Shown here: positions 46,315-56,529 of the stretch, one piece after another
How positions within the stretch are numbered: the stretch's first letter is position 1
Layout: each line of letters opens with the position of its first letter
Assembly (NCBI GenBank): GCA_903868145.1
Contig: CAIPTY010000080.1
Location: 18,074-82,073 of the forward strand
Reading direction: 5' to 3'
From: an uncultured Desulfuromonadales bacterium
GTDB taxonomy: Bacteria > Desulfobacterota > Desulfuromonadia > Geobacterales > Pseudopelobacteraceae
DNA length: 64,000 nucleotides
The notes under the pieces: generated by a model
Database searches by the model: none
Seen by the model: the letters and a program-made list of their open reading frames with translations, nothing else
Told to the model about the DNA's origin: nothing
Made by a program: the position numbers and the translations under genes

Positions 46315-47871
46315 ATGGCTACAATCACCCGGGCGCTGATCAGCGTCTCAGATAAATCCGGCGTCATCGAATTTTCCCGGGGGCTGGCCGGTTTCGGCAT
46401 AGAAATACTCTCCACCGGGGGCACGGCAAAACTGCTGCGCGAGGCCGGACTGACAGTCAAAGATGTTTCCGAGTACACCGGATTTCCCGAGATGCTGGAC
46501 GGCAGGGTCAAGACCCTGCACCCCATGATTCATGGCGGGCTGCTGGGGATGCGCAGTAATCCGGAACACGTTGCCATTATGAAGAAGTACGGCATCGGGA
46601 ACATCGATATGGTGGTGGTCAACCTGTATCCCTTTGAGGCAGCCGTAGCACAAAATGGGTGCCGTCTTGTAGATGCCATCGAGAACATCGACATCGGCGG
46701 CCCGACCATGCTGCGTTCGGCGGCCAAAAACTATCCCGATGTGACTGTACTAGTGGATGCTGCCGATTATGCTGCGGTGCTTGATGAGATGAAGGCCTCA
46801 TCGGGCGCTATTTCCGCACAGACCAATTTCGGCCTGGCGGTCAAGGTTTTCCAGCATACCGCCGCCTACGACGGGGCCATTTCCAACTATCTGGGTGCGC
46901 GTCTGACCGACGAGGTCCAGCAGTTCCCGGCCACCTTTACCCTTCAGGTCAAAAAAGCCCAGGATCTGCGTTACGGGGAAAATCCCCAGCAGTCGGCTGC
47001 CTTCTACGTTGAAAAGGATATCACCGAACCATGTGTGTCAAACGCCGTTCAGTTGCAGGGCAAGGAACTCTCCTTCAACAACATCATCGATCTGGATGCC
47101 GCCATCGAGACCGTCAAGGAGTTCAGCCAGCCTGCCGCTGTCATTATCAAACATACCAATCCCTGTGGTGTCGCTCTGGGCGACACCACTCTCAGTTCAT
47201 ACCTCAAGGCAAAAGAGTGTGATCCGGTTTCCGCATTTGGCGGCATTGTCGGCTTCAACCGGCAGGTCGATGCGGCAACAGCCGGCGAACTGACATCGAC
47301 CTTTCTGGAGGCTGTCATTGCACCCGGCTACAGTGACGAGGCCCTTGCGATCTTCACAGCCAAAAAGAATGTCAGGGTCATGCAGGTGCCTCTGCTGGCT
47401 GACGTCACCCGTCAGGGGCATGACCTGAAAAAGGTGGTCGGCGGCCTGCTGGTTCAGGGGCGCGACCGGGGTATGGTCAAGGCCGAAGACTGCAAGGTCG
47501 TAACCGAACGCACTCCGACCACATCCGAATACGAGGCGCTGGATTTTGCCTGGCGTGTATGCAAGCATGTAAAATCCAACGCCATAGTGTTCACCAGCCG
47601 TGACCAGACCGTCGGGATCGGAGCCGGACAGATGTCGCGGGTTGACTCTTCCCGGATCGCCGTCCAGAAGGCACTGCTCCCCACGCGGGGCACGGTTCTG
47701 GCGTCGGATGCCTTCTTTCCATTCCGTGACGGCGTGGACGCCGCTGCAGAGGCGGGCGTGACTGCAATCATTCAGCCTGGCGGCAGTGTTCGGGACGAAG
47801 AGGTCATAAAGGCTGCCAACGAGCACGGCATAGCAATGATATTCACCGGCATGCGCCATTTCAAGCATTAG
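46315..47871 (+). CDS. purH: AICAR transformylase/IMP cyclohydrolase
   Basis: Bifunctional enzyme of the last two purine steps (518 aa). Residues ~1-195 are the MGS-like IMP cyclohydrolase domain ([42 protein letters not shown]). Residues ~200-518 are the AICAR transformylase ([43 protein letters not shown]). The length is normal. It begins the purHDE run. Confidence 0.97.
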   Translation: MATITRALISVSDKSGVIEFSRGLAGFGIEILSTGGTAKLLREAGLTVKDVSEYTGFPEMLDGRVKTLHPMIHGGLLGMRSNPEHVAIMKKYGIGNIDMVVVNLYPFEAAVAQNGCRLVDAIENIDIGGPTMLRSAAKNYPDVTVLVDAADYAAVLDEMKASSGAISAQTNFGLAVKVFQHTAAYDGAISNYLGARLTDEVQQFPATFTLQVKKAQDLRYGENPQQSAAFYVEKDITEPCVSNAVQLQGKELSFNNIIDLDAAIETVKEFSQPAAVIIKHTNPCGVALGDTTLSSYLKAKECDPVSAFGGIVGFNRQVDAATAGELTSTFLEAVIAPGYSDEALAIFTAKKNVRVMQVPLLADVTRQGHDLKKVVGGLLVQGRDRGMVKAEDCKVVTERTPTTSEYEALDFAWRVCKHVKSNAIVFTSRDQTVGIGAGQMSRVDSSRIAVQKALLPTRGTVLASDAFFPFRDGVDAAAEAGVTAIIQPGGSVRDEEVIKAANEHGIAMIFTGMRHFKH

Positions 47872-47879
47872 GAGAACCC

Positions 47880-49154
47880 ATGAAGATTCTGGTTATCGGT
47901 GGCGGAGGTCGTGAACATGCGCTGGTCTGGAAGATTTCCCAGTCGCCGCTGGCAGAGAAGGTCTTCTGCGCCCCCGGAAATCCGGGAACTGCACAATTGG
48001 CTGAAAATATTGCCATCGGTGTTGACGAACTCGACAAGTTGCTGGCCTTTGCCCGGGAAAATAGTGTTGATCTGACAGTGGTGGGGCCGGAACAACCGCT
48101 CTCCCTCGGTATCGTCGATCTGTTCGAACAGCATGGCCTCAAGGTGTTCGGACCCGACAGGGGGGCAGCCCTGATTGAGGGGAGCAAGGCGTTTTCCAAG
48201 GATCTGATGCAGAAATACGACATCCCGACGGCCGCCTACGGTGTTTTTACCGACTTGGCTGCTGCGGAGGAATTCATCACCCGGACCGGGGCTCCGATCG
48301 TCGTCAAGGCAGACGGACTGGCCGCCGGAAAAGGAGTAATCATCGCGCAGACCTGTCAGGAGGCGATTGCAGCGGTTCGGGATATGCTGAGCGGAAACGC
48401 CTTCGGAAGTGCCGGTTCCCGCGTGGTGATCGAAGAGTTTCTGACCGGCGAGGAAGCCTCGTTTCTGGTCATCACCGACGGCAAAAACATCATCCCGCTG
48501 GCCAGCGCCCAGGACCACAAGGCGATCTTCGACGGCGACACAGGCCCCAATACCGGCGGCATGGGCGCCTATTCACCGGCACCGGTCGTGACAGCAGAGG
48601 TGCATGACTTGGCCATGCAGCAGGTTCTGCGGCGTGCCGTCGATGGCATGGCTGCCGAAGGACGACCCTATCGCGGTGTTCTGTATGCCGGTCTGATGGT
48701 AAAGGATGGTGAAGTCAGGACACTTGAATTCAATGCCCGTTTCGGCGATCCTGAATGCCAACCGCTGCTGATGCGCATGAAATCGGATATTGTGCCGGTG
48801 CTGCTGGCCGTGGCCAACGGAGACCTTTCGGGACTCACACTGGAGTGGCATGACCAGGCGGCCGTCTGCGTTGTCATGGCTGCGGAGGGCTATCCGGGCG
48901 AGTATCGCAAGGGTGATCGGATCGAAGGGCTTGAAGAAGCTGCCGGGTTGGAGGATGTTTTTGTTTTCCATGCCGGTACATCCAGTAAAAACTGTATCTG
49001 CGTGACAAACGGTGGGCGTGTCCTGGGTGTAACCGCACTCGGCTCCACCGTTCAGAAGGCCATCGAAAAAGCCTACCGTGGCGTAGCCCGCATCACCTGG
49101 CCCGGTGTGCAGTACCGAAAAGACATTGGCAACAAGGCCATCGGCCGCATCTGA
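47880..49154 (+). CDS. purD: Phosphoribosylamine-glycine ligase
   Basis: ATP-grasp enzyme making glycinamide ribonucleotide (424 aa). Landmarks are MKILVIGGGGREHALVW, VVGPEQPLSLGIVD, VVKADGLAAGKGVIIA, the ATP-grasp segment QDHKAIFDGDTGPNTGGMGAYSP and LEFNARFGDPECQ. It starts eight bases after purH behind GGAG. Confidence 0.97.
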   Translation: MKILVIGGGGREHALVWKISQSPLAEKVFCAPGNPGTAQLAENIAIGVDELDKLLAFARENSVDLTVVGPEQPLSLGIVDLFEQHGLKVFGPDRGAALIEGSKAFSKDLMQKYDIPTAAYGVFTDLAAAEEFITRTGAPIVVKADGLAAGKGVIIAQTCQEAIAAVRDMLSGNAFGSAGSRVVIEEFLTGEEASFLVITDGKNIIPLASAQDHKAIFDGDTGPNTGGMGAYSPAPVVTAEVHDLAMQQVLRRAVDGMAAEGRPYRGVLYAGLMVKDGEVRTLEFNARFGDPECQPLLMRMKSDIVPVLLAVANGDLSGLTLEWHDQAAVCVVMAAEGYPGEYRKGDRIEGLEEAAGLEDVFVFHAGTSSKNCICVTNGGRVLGVTALGSTVQKAIEKAYRGVARITWPGVQYRKDIGNKAIGRI

Positions 49155-49176
49155 CTTCTTGGGGAGACATGGGTAA

Positions 49177-49677
49177 ATGGCGCATAAACCGCTGGTTCTG
49201 ATTGTTATGGGAAGTGATTCCGATCTGCCGATCATGCAGGAGACAGCCGATATTCTCAATAAATTCGGCGTCGACTACGAAATGCGAATCTCTTCGGCTC
49301 ACCGATCTCCCCGCCAGACCGCCGAACTGGCATCCGGCGCAGCAGGCAGGGGAATCAGACTGATTATTGCAGGTGCTGGCATGGCAGCCCATCTGGCGGG
49401 TGTTGTGGCGTCGGAGACCACGCTTCCGGTCATCGGAGTCCCCTTGCCGGGTGGCGCATTGAATGGTATTGACGCCCTCTATTCCACCGTGCAGATGCCG
49501 GGCGGCATTCCTGTGGCAGCCATGGCGATCGGTTCGGCGGGTGCCAGGAATGCGGGAATTTTTGCAGTTCAGGTTCTCGCGTTGACCGATCCCCGGCTTT
49601 CTGAAGCTCTGTGCATGCATCGCCTCGAAATGGCTCAGGAAGTCAAACAGAGGGACTCTGCCATCCAACCGGCATGA
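49177..49677 (+). CDS. purE: N5-CAIR mutase
   Basis: Class I PurE (166 aa), which rearranges N5-carboxyaminoimidazole ribotide to CAIR. Landmarks are VLIVMGSDSDLPIM, MRISSAHRSPRQT with the conserved His, IIAGAGMAAHLAGV, PLPGGALNGIDALYSTVQMPGGIPVA. No purK is in the window. It is the last gene of the pur run. Confidence 0.96.
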   Translation: MAHKPLVLIVMGSDSDLPIMQETADILNKFGVDYEMRISSAHRSPRQTAELASGAAGRGIRLIIAGAGMAAHLAGVVASETTLPVIGVPLPGGALNGIDALYSTVQMPGGIPVAAMAIGSAGARNAGIFAVQVLALTDPRLSEALCMHRLEMAQEVKQRDSAIQPA

Positions 49678-49762
49678 GGTCACTGTATACACTATTTTTA
49701 TTGACAGCGGGCAGGATTGCGTAGTACGTTCTCACAAAATTATCTTCGGGGGGTACAAGAAC

Positions 49763-50023
49763 ATGAAGAAGATCGTTGTTGCTCTGATTACTGTTGTTGC
49801 TTTTGCCGGAACCGCCTTTGCCGCTGATGTGATTGACATGAAAAAAGGGGTTAAGTTCACCCACAAGAAGCATCAGGAGCTGTTGAAAGACTGCAAGAAG
49901 TGTCATGAAAAAGCTCCGGGGAAAATTGAGGGTCTGGGAAAAGAATGGGCTCACAAAACCTGTAAGGGTTGCCACGAAACCGGTAAAAAAGGTCCTGCAA
50001 CCTGCAAAGGATGCCACCCCTAA
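49763..50023 (+). CDS. Triheme periplasmic cytochrome c7, PpcA family
   Basis: An 86-residue precursor. Signal peptide 1-20 (ends AFA). The mature protein has three heme-binding CxxCH motifs (CKKCH, CKGCH, CKGCH) and extra axial His in FTHKKHQ and WAHKTC. It is Lys-rich and closely follows Geobacter PpcA over its length. Such proteins ferry electrons across the periplasm towards outer-membrane conduits. TTGACA at 49701 may be part of its promoter, and a strong terminator follows. Confidence 0.93.
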   Translation: MKKIVVALITVVAFAGTAFAADVIDMKKGVKFTHKKHQELLKDCKKCHEKAPGKIEGLGKEWAHKTCKGCHETGKKGPATCKGCHP

Positions 50024-50050
50024 CAACTTTGTCTGACTGAACAGTTTTTG

Positions 50051-50084
50051 GGGATAGCAATCCGTGATTGCTATCCCTTTTTTT
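50051..50084 (+). terminator. Intrinsic terminator after the cytochrome gene
   Basis: A perfect 12-base-pair stem (GGGATAGCAATC/GATTGCTATCCC) with a three-base loop is followed by seven T residues. It isolates the cytochrome transcript from resB. Confidence 0.9.
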
Positions 50085-50185
50085 GTTTACCAAAAAAAAG
50101 TAGTACCTCTTTTTAAAATTTTAGACTATATTCGTGAGCTATTAGTAGCATCAATCCTGGTAAAAAATCAAACGTGGAGACACCC

Positions 50186-51547
50186 TTGGCAACCAACGAA
50201 CGCACCTTTGTTCAATCAGTATGGGATTTTTTCTGTTCCCTCAAACTCACACTCTTTCTGCTGATATCGCTGGCTTTGACATCAATCATCGGCACAATCC
50301 TTCCCCAACTGCCACTCCCCCCCGAATATATCGCCGAGACAAGCAAGACACAGCTTGAGCTGTTCACCAAACTTGGCTTTTACGACATGTACCACTCCTG
50401 GTGGTTCATGGGTCTGCTCTGTATTTTCAGTACAAACCTGATATCCTGCTCCATCAAACGCCTCCCACACGTGTTCAAGTTCATCTCCGAGCCGACACTG
50501 GTTCTGGGCGAATCCACAAGAAAATCATTCTCCCAGAAAAAAGAGATTACCTTCTCGGCGCCGCTGGAAAAGGCGAAAGAGCATCTGGCAGAGTTCCTTG
50601 GCAAGGAGTTCAGCACACCGGTCATAACCGAGCATAACGGCGAGCTTCACCTCTTCTCCCAGAAAAGCGCCTGGTGTCGTCTGGGCGTTTATGTTGTCCA
50701 CTCCAGCATACTGGTCATCTTTGTGGGAGCCATAATCGGTTTGCTGCTGGGCTTCAAGGGGTATGTCAATATTCCGGAGGGTCAGAGTGTTTCCAAGATA
50801 ACAAGCCGTGCTGGAAATGAAATCGAGCTGGGATATTCACTCCGGCTTGAGCAGTTCACGGTTGAGAAGTATAAAACCGGCGCCCCTAAAGAGTTTAAAA
50901 GCATCCTGACTGTTCTGGAAAACGGTAAGCCGGTTCCGGACTACACCAATGCGCGGGTTATTGTTAACGATCCGCTGACCTACAAGGGGATTACATTCTA
51001 TCAGTCCAGCTACGGACAGGCAACCGAGGGAAGTGAACATTTCTTCTCCGCCACTCCCCGCGGCGGCACAACGGAGAAATTTACCATTACCGAAGGGGGG
51101 GGCGCGACATTCAAGGACGGCACAACCTTCAAACTGCTGGAGTCATCCCAGGATGTGAGCCAGTTCATGCCCGGATTTTCGGGTCCTGCCGCCCGGGTTG
51201 AAGTGACGTTCAAGGGCAAGTCTCCCCAGACGTTTGTTGTACTTAAAAACTATCCCGAGCTGAATGCCCAGCGCGGCGACGACATAACCTTCGGCTATGA
51301 CGGCACCAACGCCCGCATGTATACCGGCCTGCAGGTTGCAAAAGATCCGGGAGTCGAGATTGTCTGGCTCGGCTGCACCCTCATGGTGGTTGGACTCTAT
51401 ATAGCCTTCTTCATGTCACATAAACGCATCTGGGTCGTGCTTACCAAGGGCCAGGCCAGAATGTACGGCAATGCCAGTAAAAATCAGGCAGCCTTCGGGA
51501 TTCAATTCGACGAGCTGGCTGAAAAACTGACCAACCTTAAAATTTAG
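50186..51547 (+). CDS. resB: Cytochrome c biogenesis protein ResB
   Basis: System II cytochrome c synthase component that binds apocytochrome and works with CcsA. The ~453-residue protein has three N-terminal spans (about 15-35, 65-90, 155-180), a large periplasmic domain (about 190-390) and a last span near 395-415 (EIVWLGCTLMVVGLYIAFF). I chose TTG 50186, with GGAG six bases upstream; GTG 50174 in the same frame lacks a site. ccsA follows after 18 bases. Confidence 0.9.
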   Translation: MATNERTFVQSVWDFFCSLKLTLFLLISLALTSIIGTILPQLPLPPEYIAETSKTQLELFTKLGFYDMYHSWWFMGLLCIFSTNLISCSIKRLPHVFKFISEPTLVLGESTRKSFSQKKEITFSAPLEKAKEHLAEFLGKEFSTPVITEHNGELHLFSQKSAWCRLGVYVVHSSILVIFVGAIIGLLLGFKGYVNIPEGQSVSKITSRAGNEIELGYSLRLEQFTVEKYKTGAPKEFKSILTVLENGKPVPDYTNARVIVNDPLTYKGITFYQSSYGQATEGSEHFFSATPRGGTTEKFTITEGGGATFKDGTTFKLLESSQDVSQFMPGFSGPAARVEVTFKGKSPQTFVVLKNYPELNAQRGDDITFGYDGTNARMYTGLQVAKDPGVEIVWLGCTLMVVGLYIAFFMSHKRIWVVLTKGQARMYGNASKNQAAFGIQFDELAEKLTNLKI

Positions 51548-51565
51548 CGGAGGTTTTACACTGTT

Positions 51566-52546
51566 ATGACCAGTTCAATTTGCTTCAATATTACAACCAT
51601 CGCCTATATGACCTCCATGGTCGTATTTTTTGCCTTCCTTGCCAGCCGTAACAAGGCGCTCGGTCTGGCCGGAAGCCTGATAGCCTACGCCGGTTTCGCA
51701 GTTCAGACTCTCGCCATCGGTCTTCGCTGGAAGGAATCCTACGATATGGGTGTCGGGCATGCGCCGCTCTCAAACCTCTATGAGTCGGTAGTCTTCTTCA
51801 CTTGGACCATTATCCTGATCTACATGTTCATCGACCTCAAGTACAAGTACAAGGTTGTGGGGGCGTTCGTAATACCCTTTGCCTGGGGCGGCATGGCCTG
51901 GGCGCAGCTCTGGATGCCGAACGGTATCGAGCCGCTCGTTCCCGCCCTGCAGAGCGACTGGCTGCTCTATCACGTAATTACCTGCTTTCTCGGGTATGCA
52001 GCCTTTGCGGTAGCCTGCGGTATTTCCATCATGTACCTGATCAAGTCTAAGCTCACCGGCGGCTCTGCAACTGAACCGACAGGCGGTCTGATGGCCCTGT
52101 TCCCCCCCATACGGGTGCTTGATGACCTGAATTACCGGGCCATCATGATCGGCTTCCCCCTGCTCACCCTTGGAATCATAACCGGAGCCGCATGGGCCAA
52201 CTACGCATGGGGAACCTACTGGAGCTGGGATCCCAAAGAAACCTGGTCTCTGATTGTCTGGTTTGTCTACGCCGCGTTCCTCCATGCCCGTTTTACCCGC
52301 GGCTGGGTCGGTGAACGGGCGGCATGGCTGTCCGTTATCGGATTTGAATCCACCATCTTCTGTTATCTGGGTGTAAATCTGCTTCTGTCGGGTCTGCACT
52401 CATACGGCAGCAGCAACTCTCAGAACAAGCCCTCCATTCTGATAGTCGCATCCCTGATCATTGGAGCTAACCTTGCCCTCTATGCCCTTCACAAGTTTGG
52501 CAGTAAATCTTCCACCGGCGCAAAAGGTGAGGATCCCGGTAAATAG
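51566..52546 (+). CDS. ccsA: Cytochrome c biogenesis protein CcsA/CcsB type
   Basis: Heme-handling partner of ResB (326 aa, about eight membrane spans). It carries the WWD heme-binding signature WGTYWSWDPKETWSLIVW (near 207-224) and conserved His residues in the spans (LYHVITCFLGYAAFA; HSYGSS). The pair attaches heme to CxxCH motifs on the periplasmic side. It starts behind a GGAGG site. Confidence 0.93.
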   Translation: MTSSICFNITTIAYMTSMVVFFAFLASRNKALGLAGSLIAYAGFAVQTLAIGLRWKESYDMGVGHAPLSNLYESVVFFTWTIILIYMFIDLKYKYKVVGAFVIPFAWGGMAWAQLWMPNGIEPLVPALQSDWLLYHVITCFLGYAAFAVACGISIMYLIKSKLTGGSATEPTGGLMALFPPIRVLDDLNYRAIMIGFPLLTLGIITGAAWANYAWGTYWSWDPKETWSLIVWFVYAAFLHARFTRGWVGERAAWLSVIGFESTIFCYLGVNLLLSGLHSYGSSNSQNKPSILIVASLIIGANLALYALHKFGSKSSTGAKGEDPGK

Positions 52547-52691
52547 ATGTACTGACGCTCGTATCGACAAGGCAGCCAATGCTCCCGAATCACCCTCAAA
52601 AATGTGAGCCTCCTTCCGGTGAACGATCTTCACGCGAGGGAGGCTCTCCTGTTCCGGCGAGCCGTCCGGCATATATCGCAGACATTCTTCT

Positions 52692-53663
52692 GTGGCGATC
52701 ATGGTAACATTTTCCATCATCATACCGGTCCGGCCGGGGGGGGATGCAGCCGCCCTGGAATCTCTGCGCCGCCTTGATGAAACTTCCGACACGTTTGAAA
52801 TACTGATTGCCGAGGGATGTTCTCCCAGCAGACAAAGGAACAGCGCCGCAGAGCAGGCCCGTGGAGACGTCCTCTATTTTCTGGATGACGACTCTCAGGT
52901 TGATCCGAACTGCCTGAAAACCTGCTCTGCGCTATTGGGGGACGAAACGGTTGCAGTTGTCGGGGGGCCATCGTTGACGCCGGGCAGCGATACCCGCCTG
53001 CAGCGGCTCTTCGGAGTTGCCCTGGCATCCATTTTCGGGGCGGGCGGCAGTCGTAACCGCTACCGGGCTGTCGGTGATACCCGCACAACGAACGACAGTG
53101 AGTTGATACTCTGCAATCTGGCCATACGTCGTGCCACCTACCTGAACGAGGGGGGACTGGACGAGCGGCTGTACCCCAACGAGGAAAATGAGCTGCTCGA
53201 CCGGATTCAGAAATCCGGGCATAAACTGCTGCATGCCCCGCGGATGGCCGTTTTGCGCAGCCAGCGCACGACGCTGAGGCTCTTTGTCAGGCAGATGTTT
53301 TCCTACGGTCGTGGACGAGGGCAGCAGACTCTGATTGCCGGAACCGGGACAGTCGCAGCATTCATACCACTCATCTTCCTGCTCTACCTGGCAATCCTTC
53401 CCCTGACGGCATCTGTTCCGTTTGTCTCAGTTCCCCTGTACGCCTATTGCGCGCTCGATCTGTTGTTTACTGTAATCGCTCTGTTCTCATCGCGGTCACC
53501 GTACAGCGTGTTCCTGATAGCACTGTTTCCCCTCATGCACATTACCAACGGATTTGGCCTGTTGGGGGGACTGCTGGGAGGCAAAGGCGGAAGTTCCGGC
53601 AAAGCCGGTCTGCAGACGGTGACGACAATCAGGAAAAAGGAATTCGGGCAGGCAGACTGGTAA
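52692..53663 (+). CDS. Family 2 glycosyltransferase with C-terminal membrane spans
   Basis: A 323-residue GT-A enzyme: FSIIIPVRPGGDAAALESL, then LYFLDDDSQVDP (DxD metal site) and NEENELLDRI with the catalytic ED/EE region. The C-terminal third has two or three hydrophobic spans (VAAFIPLIFLLYLAILPLTA and later). The sugar and acceptor are unknown. Several in-frame ATGs lie close together (52692, 52701). About 145 bases between ccsA and this gene hold an 8-bp inverted repeat (52606-52613/52639-52646). Confidence 0.85.
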   Translation: MAIMVTFSIIIPVRPGGDAAALESLRRLDETSDTFEILIAEGCSPSRQRNSAAEQARGDVLYFLDDDSQVDPNCLKTCSALLGDETVAVVGGPSLTPGSDTRLQRLFGVALASIFGAGGSRNRYRAVGDTRTTNDSELILCNLAIRRATYLNEGGLDERLYPNEENELLDRIQKSGHKLLHAPRMAVLRSQRTTLRLFVRQMFSYGRGRGQQTLIAGTGTVAAFIPLIFLLYLAILPLTASVPFVSVPLYAYCALDLLFTVIALFSSRSPYSVFLIALFPLMHITNGFGLLGGLLGGKGGSSGKAGLQTVTTIRKKEFGQADW

Positions 53664-53744
53664 TTATCTATGCCCAGATCGGCGTGAATCTGGTATGGTT
53701 ACAACCCGGCAGTCAACTTTGAGAGTTTTATTCCGGAGATTTTC

Positions 53745-54689
53745 GTGAACTTCAGCATCGTCGTACCGATCTATAACGAAGAAGACAGCATCCAAGAACT
53801 GCACCGGGCACTTGCAGCCGCTCTTGATCCTGTTGATACGGATTACGAAATCATCCTGGTAGATGACGGCTCTACCGACGGCTCTTTCTCTGCGCTCCAA
53901 ACAATCGCCGCGAACGACGGCAGGGTCAAGATCATCCGCCTGCGCCGCAACTTCGGCCAGACTGCCGCCATGTCGGCAGGATTCGACGCCGCTTCAGGCT
54001 CCGTCATCATCCCCATGGATGGAGATCTCCAGAATGACCCGGCCGATATCCCGCGCCTGATCAGTAAAATTGATGAAGGGTTTGACGTGGTTTCAGGCTG
54101 GCGCAATGACCGTAAAGATACGTTTCTAACCCGCAAGATCCCGTCGATGCTGGCTAACCTCCTGATATCCAGACTTACCGGCGTGCATCTGCATGATTAC
54201 GGCTGCACCCTCAAGGCCTACCGCCGCGAGGTGCTTGACGGCATCAATCTGTACGGCGAGATGCATCGTTTCGTTCCGGCGCTGGCATCACAGGTGGGTG
54301 CAAAGGTCACGGAACTGCCGGTCAATCACCGGCCGCGACTGCACGGTGTCAGTAAATACGGTATCTCCCGCACCCTGCGCGTCATCCTCGACCTGATGAC
54401 CGTCAAGTTTCTGCTGACCTACTCCACCAAGCCGATCCAGCTCTTCGGCAAATGGGGCGTCTACACGCTGCTGGCGGGTCTGGGAAGCGGCGCCATGACC
54501 GTCTACATGAAGGTGTTCGAGCATTTCAGCATGAACCGCAACCCGCTGCTGATACTGACCGCCTTCCTGCTGTTCATGGGGATCCAGTTCATCGTTCTGG
54601 GACTGCTGGGCGAATTGAATGCACGCACCTACTATGAGGCTCAGGGCAAACCCATCTATGTGATCAGGGACAGGATCAATCTTGGCTGA
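53745..54689 (+). CDS. Polyprenyl-phosphate glycosyltransferase (DPM1/GtrB-like)
   Basis: A 314-residue membrane-anchored GT2. The GT-A domain has FSIVVPIYNEEDSI, IILVDDGSTDGS, and the metal site MDGDLQNDP. MHRFVPALA and NHRPRLHGVSKYG are typical of dolichyl/undecaprenyl phosphate mannosyl- or glucosyltransferases. Two spans at about 235-290 anchor it. It likely charges the lipid carrier with a single sugar. It ends eight bases inside the next gene. Confidence 0.9.
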   Translation: MNFSIVVPIYNEEDSIQELHRALAAALDPVDTDYEIILVDDGSTDGSFSALQTIAANDGRVKIIRLRRNFGQTAAMSAGFDAASGSVIIPMDGDLQNDPADIPRLISKIDEGFDVVSGWRNDRKDTFLTRKIPSMLANLLISRLTGVHLHDYGCTLKAYRREVLDGINLYGEMHRFVPALASQVGAKVTELPVNHRPRLHGVSKYGISRTLRVILDLMTVKFLLTYSTKPIQLFGKWGVYTLLAGLGSGAMTVYMKVFEHFSMNRNPLLILTAFLLFMGIQFIVLGLLGELNARTYYEAQGKPIYVIRDRINLG

Positions 54690-55863
54690 TAACGGACTCA
54701 GGATCCTGATGCTGGCTCCGACCCCGTATTTTTCAGACCGGGGCTGCCACGTCCGGATATACGAAGAGGCGCACGCCCTCTGCGCTCTGGGGCATGACGT
54801 CCGCATCATAACGTACCACCTCGGGCGCGATATGCCGGGCATCCCGGTGATCCGCATCCCCCGCATCCCCTGGTATTCAAAACACGAGGCGGGACCCTCG
54901 CTGCACAAGCTCTATCTGGATCTGCTCCTGTTTTTCAAGGCCGCACAGACCATACCGGACTTTCGTCCGGACGTCATCCATGCCCATCTCCATGAAGGGG
55001 CCTTCATAGGCCTGCTGCTCAGGAAATTATGCGGAGTTCCGCTGCTGTTCGACTATCAGGGGAGTCTGACCGGCGAATGTGTCGATCATGGTTTTTTCGA
55101 CGCATCATCACTGTCAGCGCGTCTTTTCAGGCGGATCGAACTGAAGATCAATCGTTCTGCAGACCGGATAATCACCAGCTCCGGTGCGGGCGCCTCCAGT
55201 CTGATTCAGGAGTGGGGAATCGAGCCTCGCACCGTAACGCCGCTGATCGACGGCGTGGATACCGACATATTTTGTGCAGGTTCACAGGCCGAAGCCCGCG
55301 CCGCCCTCGGGATCGCATCTGATGTTCCGGTTGTGGCCTATCTGGGGCTCATGAACCGCTATCAGGGCACCGACCTGCTGTTGGAAAGTATCGAAATTGT
55401 GCAATCGAAGGGGATCAAGGCCCTCTTCCTGATCATGGGTTTTCCCGATCAGCACTACCGGGAGGCGACCGAGGCGCGCAGGCTGTCGGACATGATCCGC
55501 TTTACCGGAAAGGTCAATTACGCGGATGCCCCTCTGATGCTCTCAGCCGCAGATCTGGCTGTGGCCCCCAAGCTCTCGCCGACCGAGGCCAATGGTAAGA
55601 TTTTCAATTACATGGCCTGCGGCCTCCCGGTTGTCGCCTTCGATACAGCGGTCAATCGTGAGATTCTGGGAGATGCCGGTGTCTATGCAGATTTTGGCGA
55701 TGCTGCCGATCTTGCCGCAAAAATCATGCAGCTGCTGGGTGACCACGCTCTGAGATCAAACCTTTCCGCCCAGGTGCGCGGCAAGGCATTATTGGAACAC
55801 TCGTGGCGGTCGCGCGCTGAAAAGCTGGCAGGCATCTATCGATCAATGATCTGCCGACATTGA
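54682..55863 (+). CDS. Family 4 glycosyltransferase
   Basis: A 393-residue GT-B enzyme. The N-terminal half begins RILMLAPTPYFSDRGCHVRI, and the C-terminal half has VVAYLGLMNRYQGTDLLLES and the nucleotide-sugar site KLSPTEANGKIFNYMACGLPVVAFDT. The specific sugar is unknown. It starts at TTG 54682, overlapping the stop of the previous gene, and so belongs to the same operon. It converges with chrA, with no gap between the stop codons. Confidence 0.88.
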   Translation: MADNGLRILMLAPTPYFSDRGCHVRIYEEAHALCALGHDVRIITYHLGRDMPGIPVIRIPRIPWYSKHEAGPSLHKLYLDLLLFFKAAQTIPDFRPDVIHAHLHEGAFIGLLLRKLCGVPLLFDYQGSLTGECVDHGFFDASSLSARLFRRIELKINRSADRIITSSGAGASSLIQEWGIEPRTVTPLIDGVDTDIFCAGSQAEARAALGIASDVPVVAYLGLMNRYQGTDLLLESIEIVQSKGIKALFLIMGFPDQHYREATEARRLSDMIRFTGKVNYADAPLMLSAADLAVAPKLSPTEANGKIFNYMACGLPVVAFDTAVNREILGDAGVYADFGDAADLAAKIMQLLGDHALRSNLSAQVRGKALLEHSWRSRAEKLAGIYRSMICRH

Positions 55864-56469
55864 TTACCTGTAGGCAAATCCCCCCACACAGGCAGCGCCA
55901 AAAATTACCACCGCAGGGTTGATTCTGGTCATGGTCAAGAGTCCGAAGGTTATGGCCACGAACAGTACTTTGTCCCAGCCGAATACCAGGGAGTCCCCCC
56001 ACCCCTGCTGTTTCACGCCAAAGACGCTGTAGGCCATATCGTAGGCGGTCCAGAGCAACAGTCCCACCACCACCGGGCGAACGGCCTTGAGCATGGACTG
56101 GATCAGCAGGCTGTCTTTGATTCTGAAAAAGTACACCACCATGGCCAGCATCAGAAGCGTCGTGGGGAGCACCGTACCCGCCGCTGCGGCGATGGCACCC
56201 GGCACTCCGGCCAGCTTGTAGCCCACATACGCCGAGACCTGCGGCGCAATAGGACCCGGCAGGGCATTGCCAACCGCCACGGCATCGGAGAACTCCAGCG
56301 CAGTGGCCCAGGGAACCGCTTCGGCAGTGCCGGGAGGAACCCACATCGCCGAGGTCGTCTCGCGCTGCATCAGCGCCAGCGATGCCGGTCCGCCCCCCCA
56401 CGAAAACAGGGCCACACGGCTGTAGAGGATAAATATTTTCCAGAGCAGCATACTCAGCACCTCCAACAA
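55864..56469 (-). CDS. chrA: Half-size chromate transporter
   Basis: A 201-residue membrane protein of the CHR family, one domain only (short-chain form). The conserved features are FSWGGGPASLALMQRE near the N terminus and AVGNALPGPIAPQVSAYVGYK. About five or six spans are visible. Short-chain members usually act as pairs; no second half is adjacent. Alternative ATGs lie at residues 1 and 7. Confidence 0.85.
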   Translation of the reverse strand: MLEVLSMLLWKIFILYSRVALFSWGGGPASLALMQRETTSAMWVPPGTAEAVPWATALEFSDAVAVGNALPGPIAPQVSAYVGYKLAGVPGAIAAAAGTVLPTTLLMLAMVVYFFRIKDSLLIQSMLKAVRPVVVGLLLWTAYDMAYSVFGVKQQGWGDSLVFGWDKVLFVAITFGLLTMTRINPAVVIFGAACVGGFAYR

Positions 56470-56496
56470 AAAAGGGCCAAGAATCTTCTCTTGGCC
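56468..56496 (-). terminator. Intrinsic terminator of leuCD
   Basis: The minus-strand stem GGCCAAGA/TCTTGGCC with a six-base loop is followed by CTTTTTT, about 35 bases after the leuD stop. The T-run reaches the chrA start. Confidence 0.85.
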
Positions 56497-56529
56497 GCAC
56501 TTCGATCTATTTCTGTCTGATATGCGCCA

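Noticed and set aside
52400..52792. Minus-strand ORF between and across ccsA and the first glycosyltransferase
   Set aside because: It overlaps the coding ends of two real genes and I recognise nothing in it; the part over the 145-base gap could be a relic, but the evidence is too thin.
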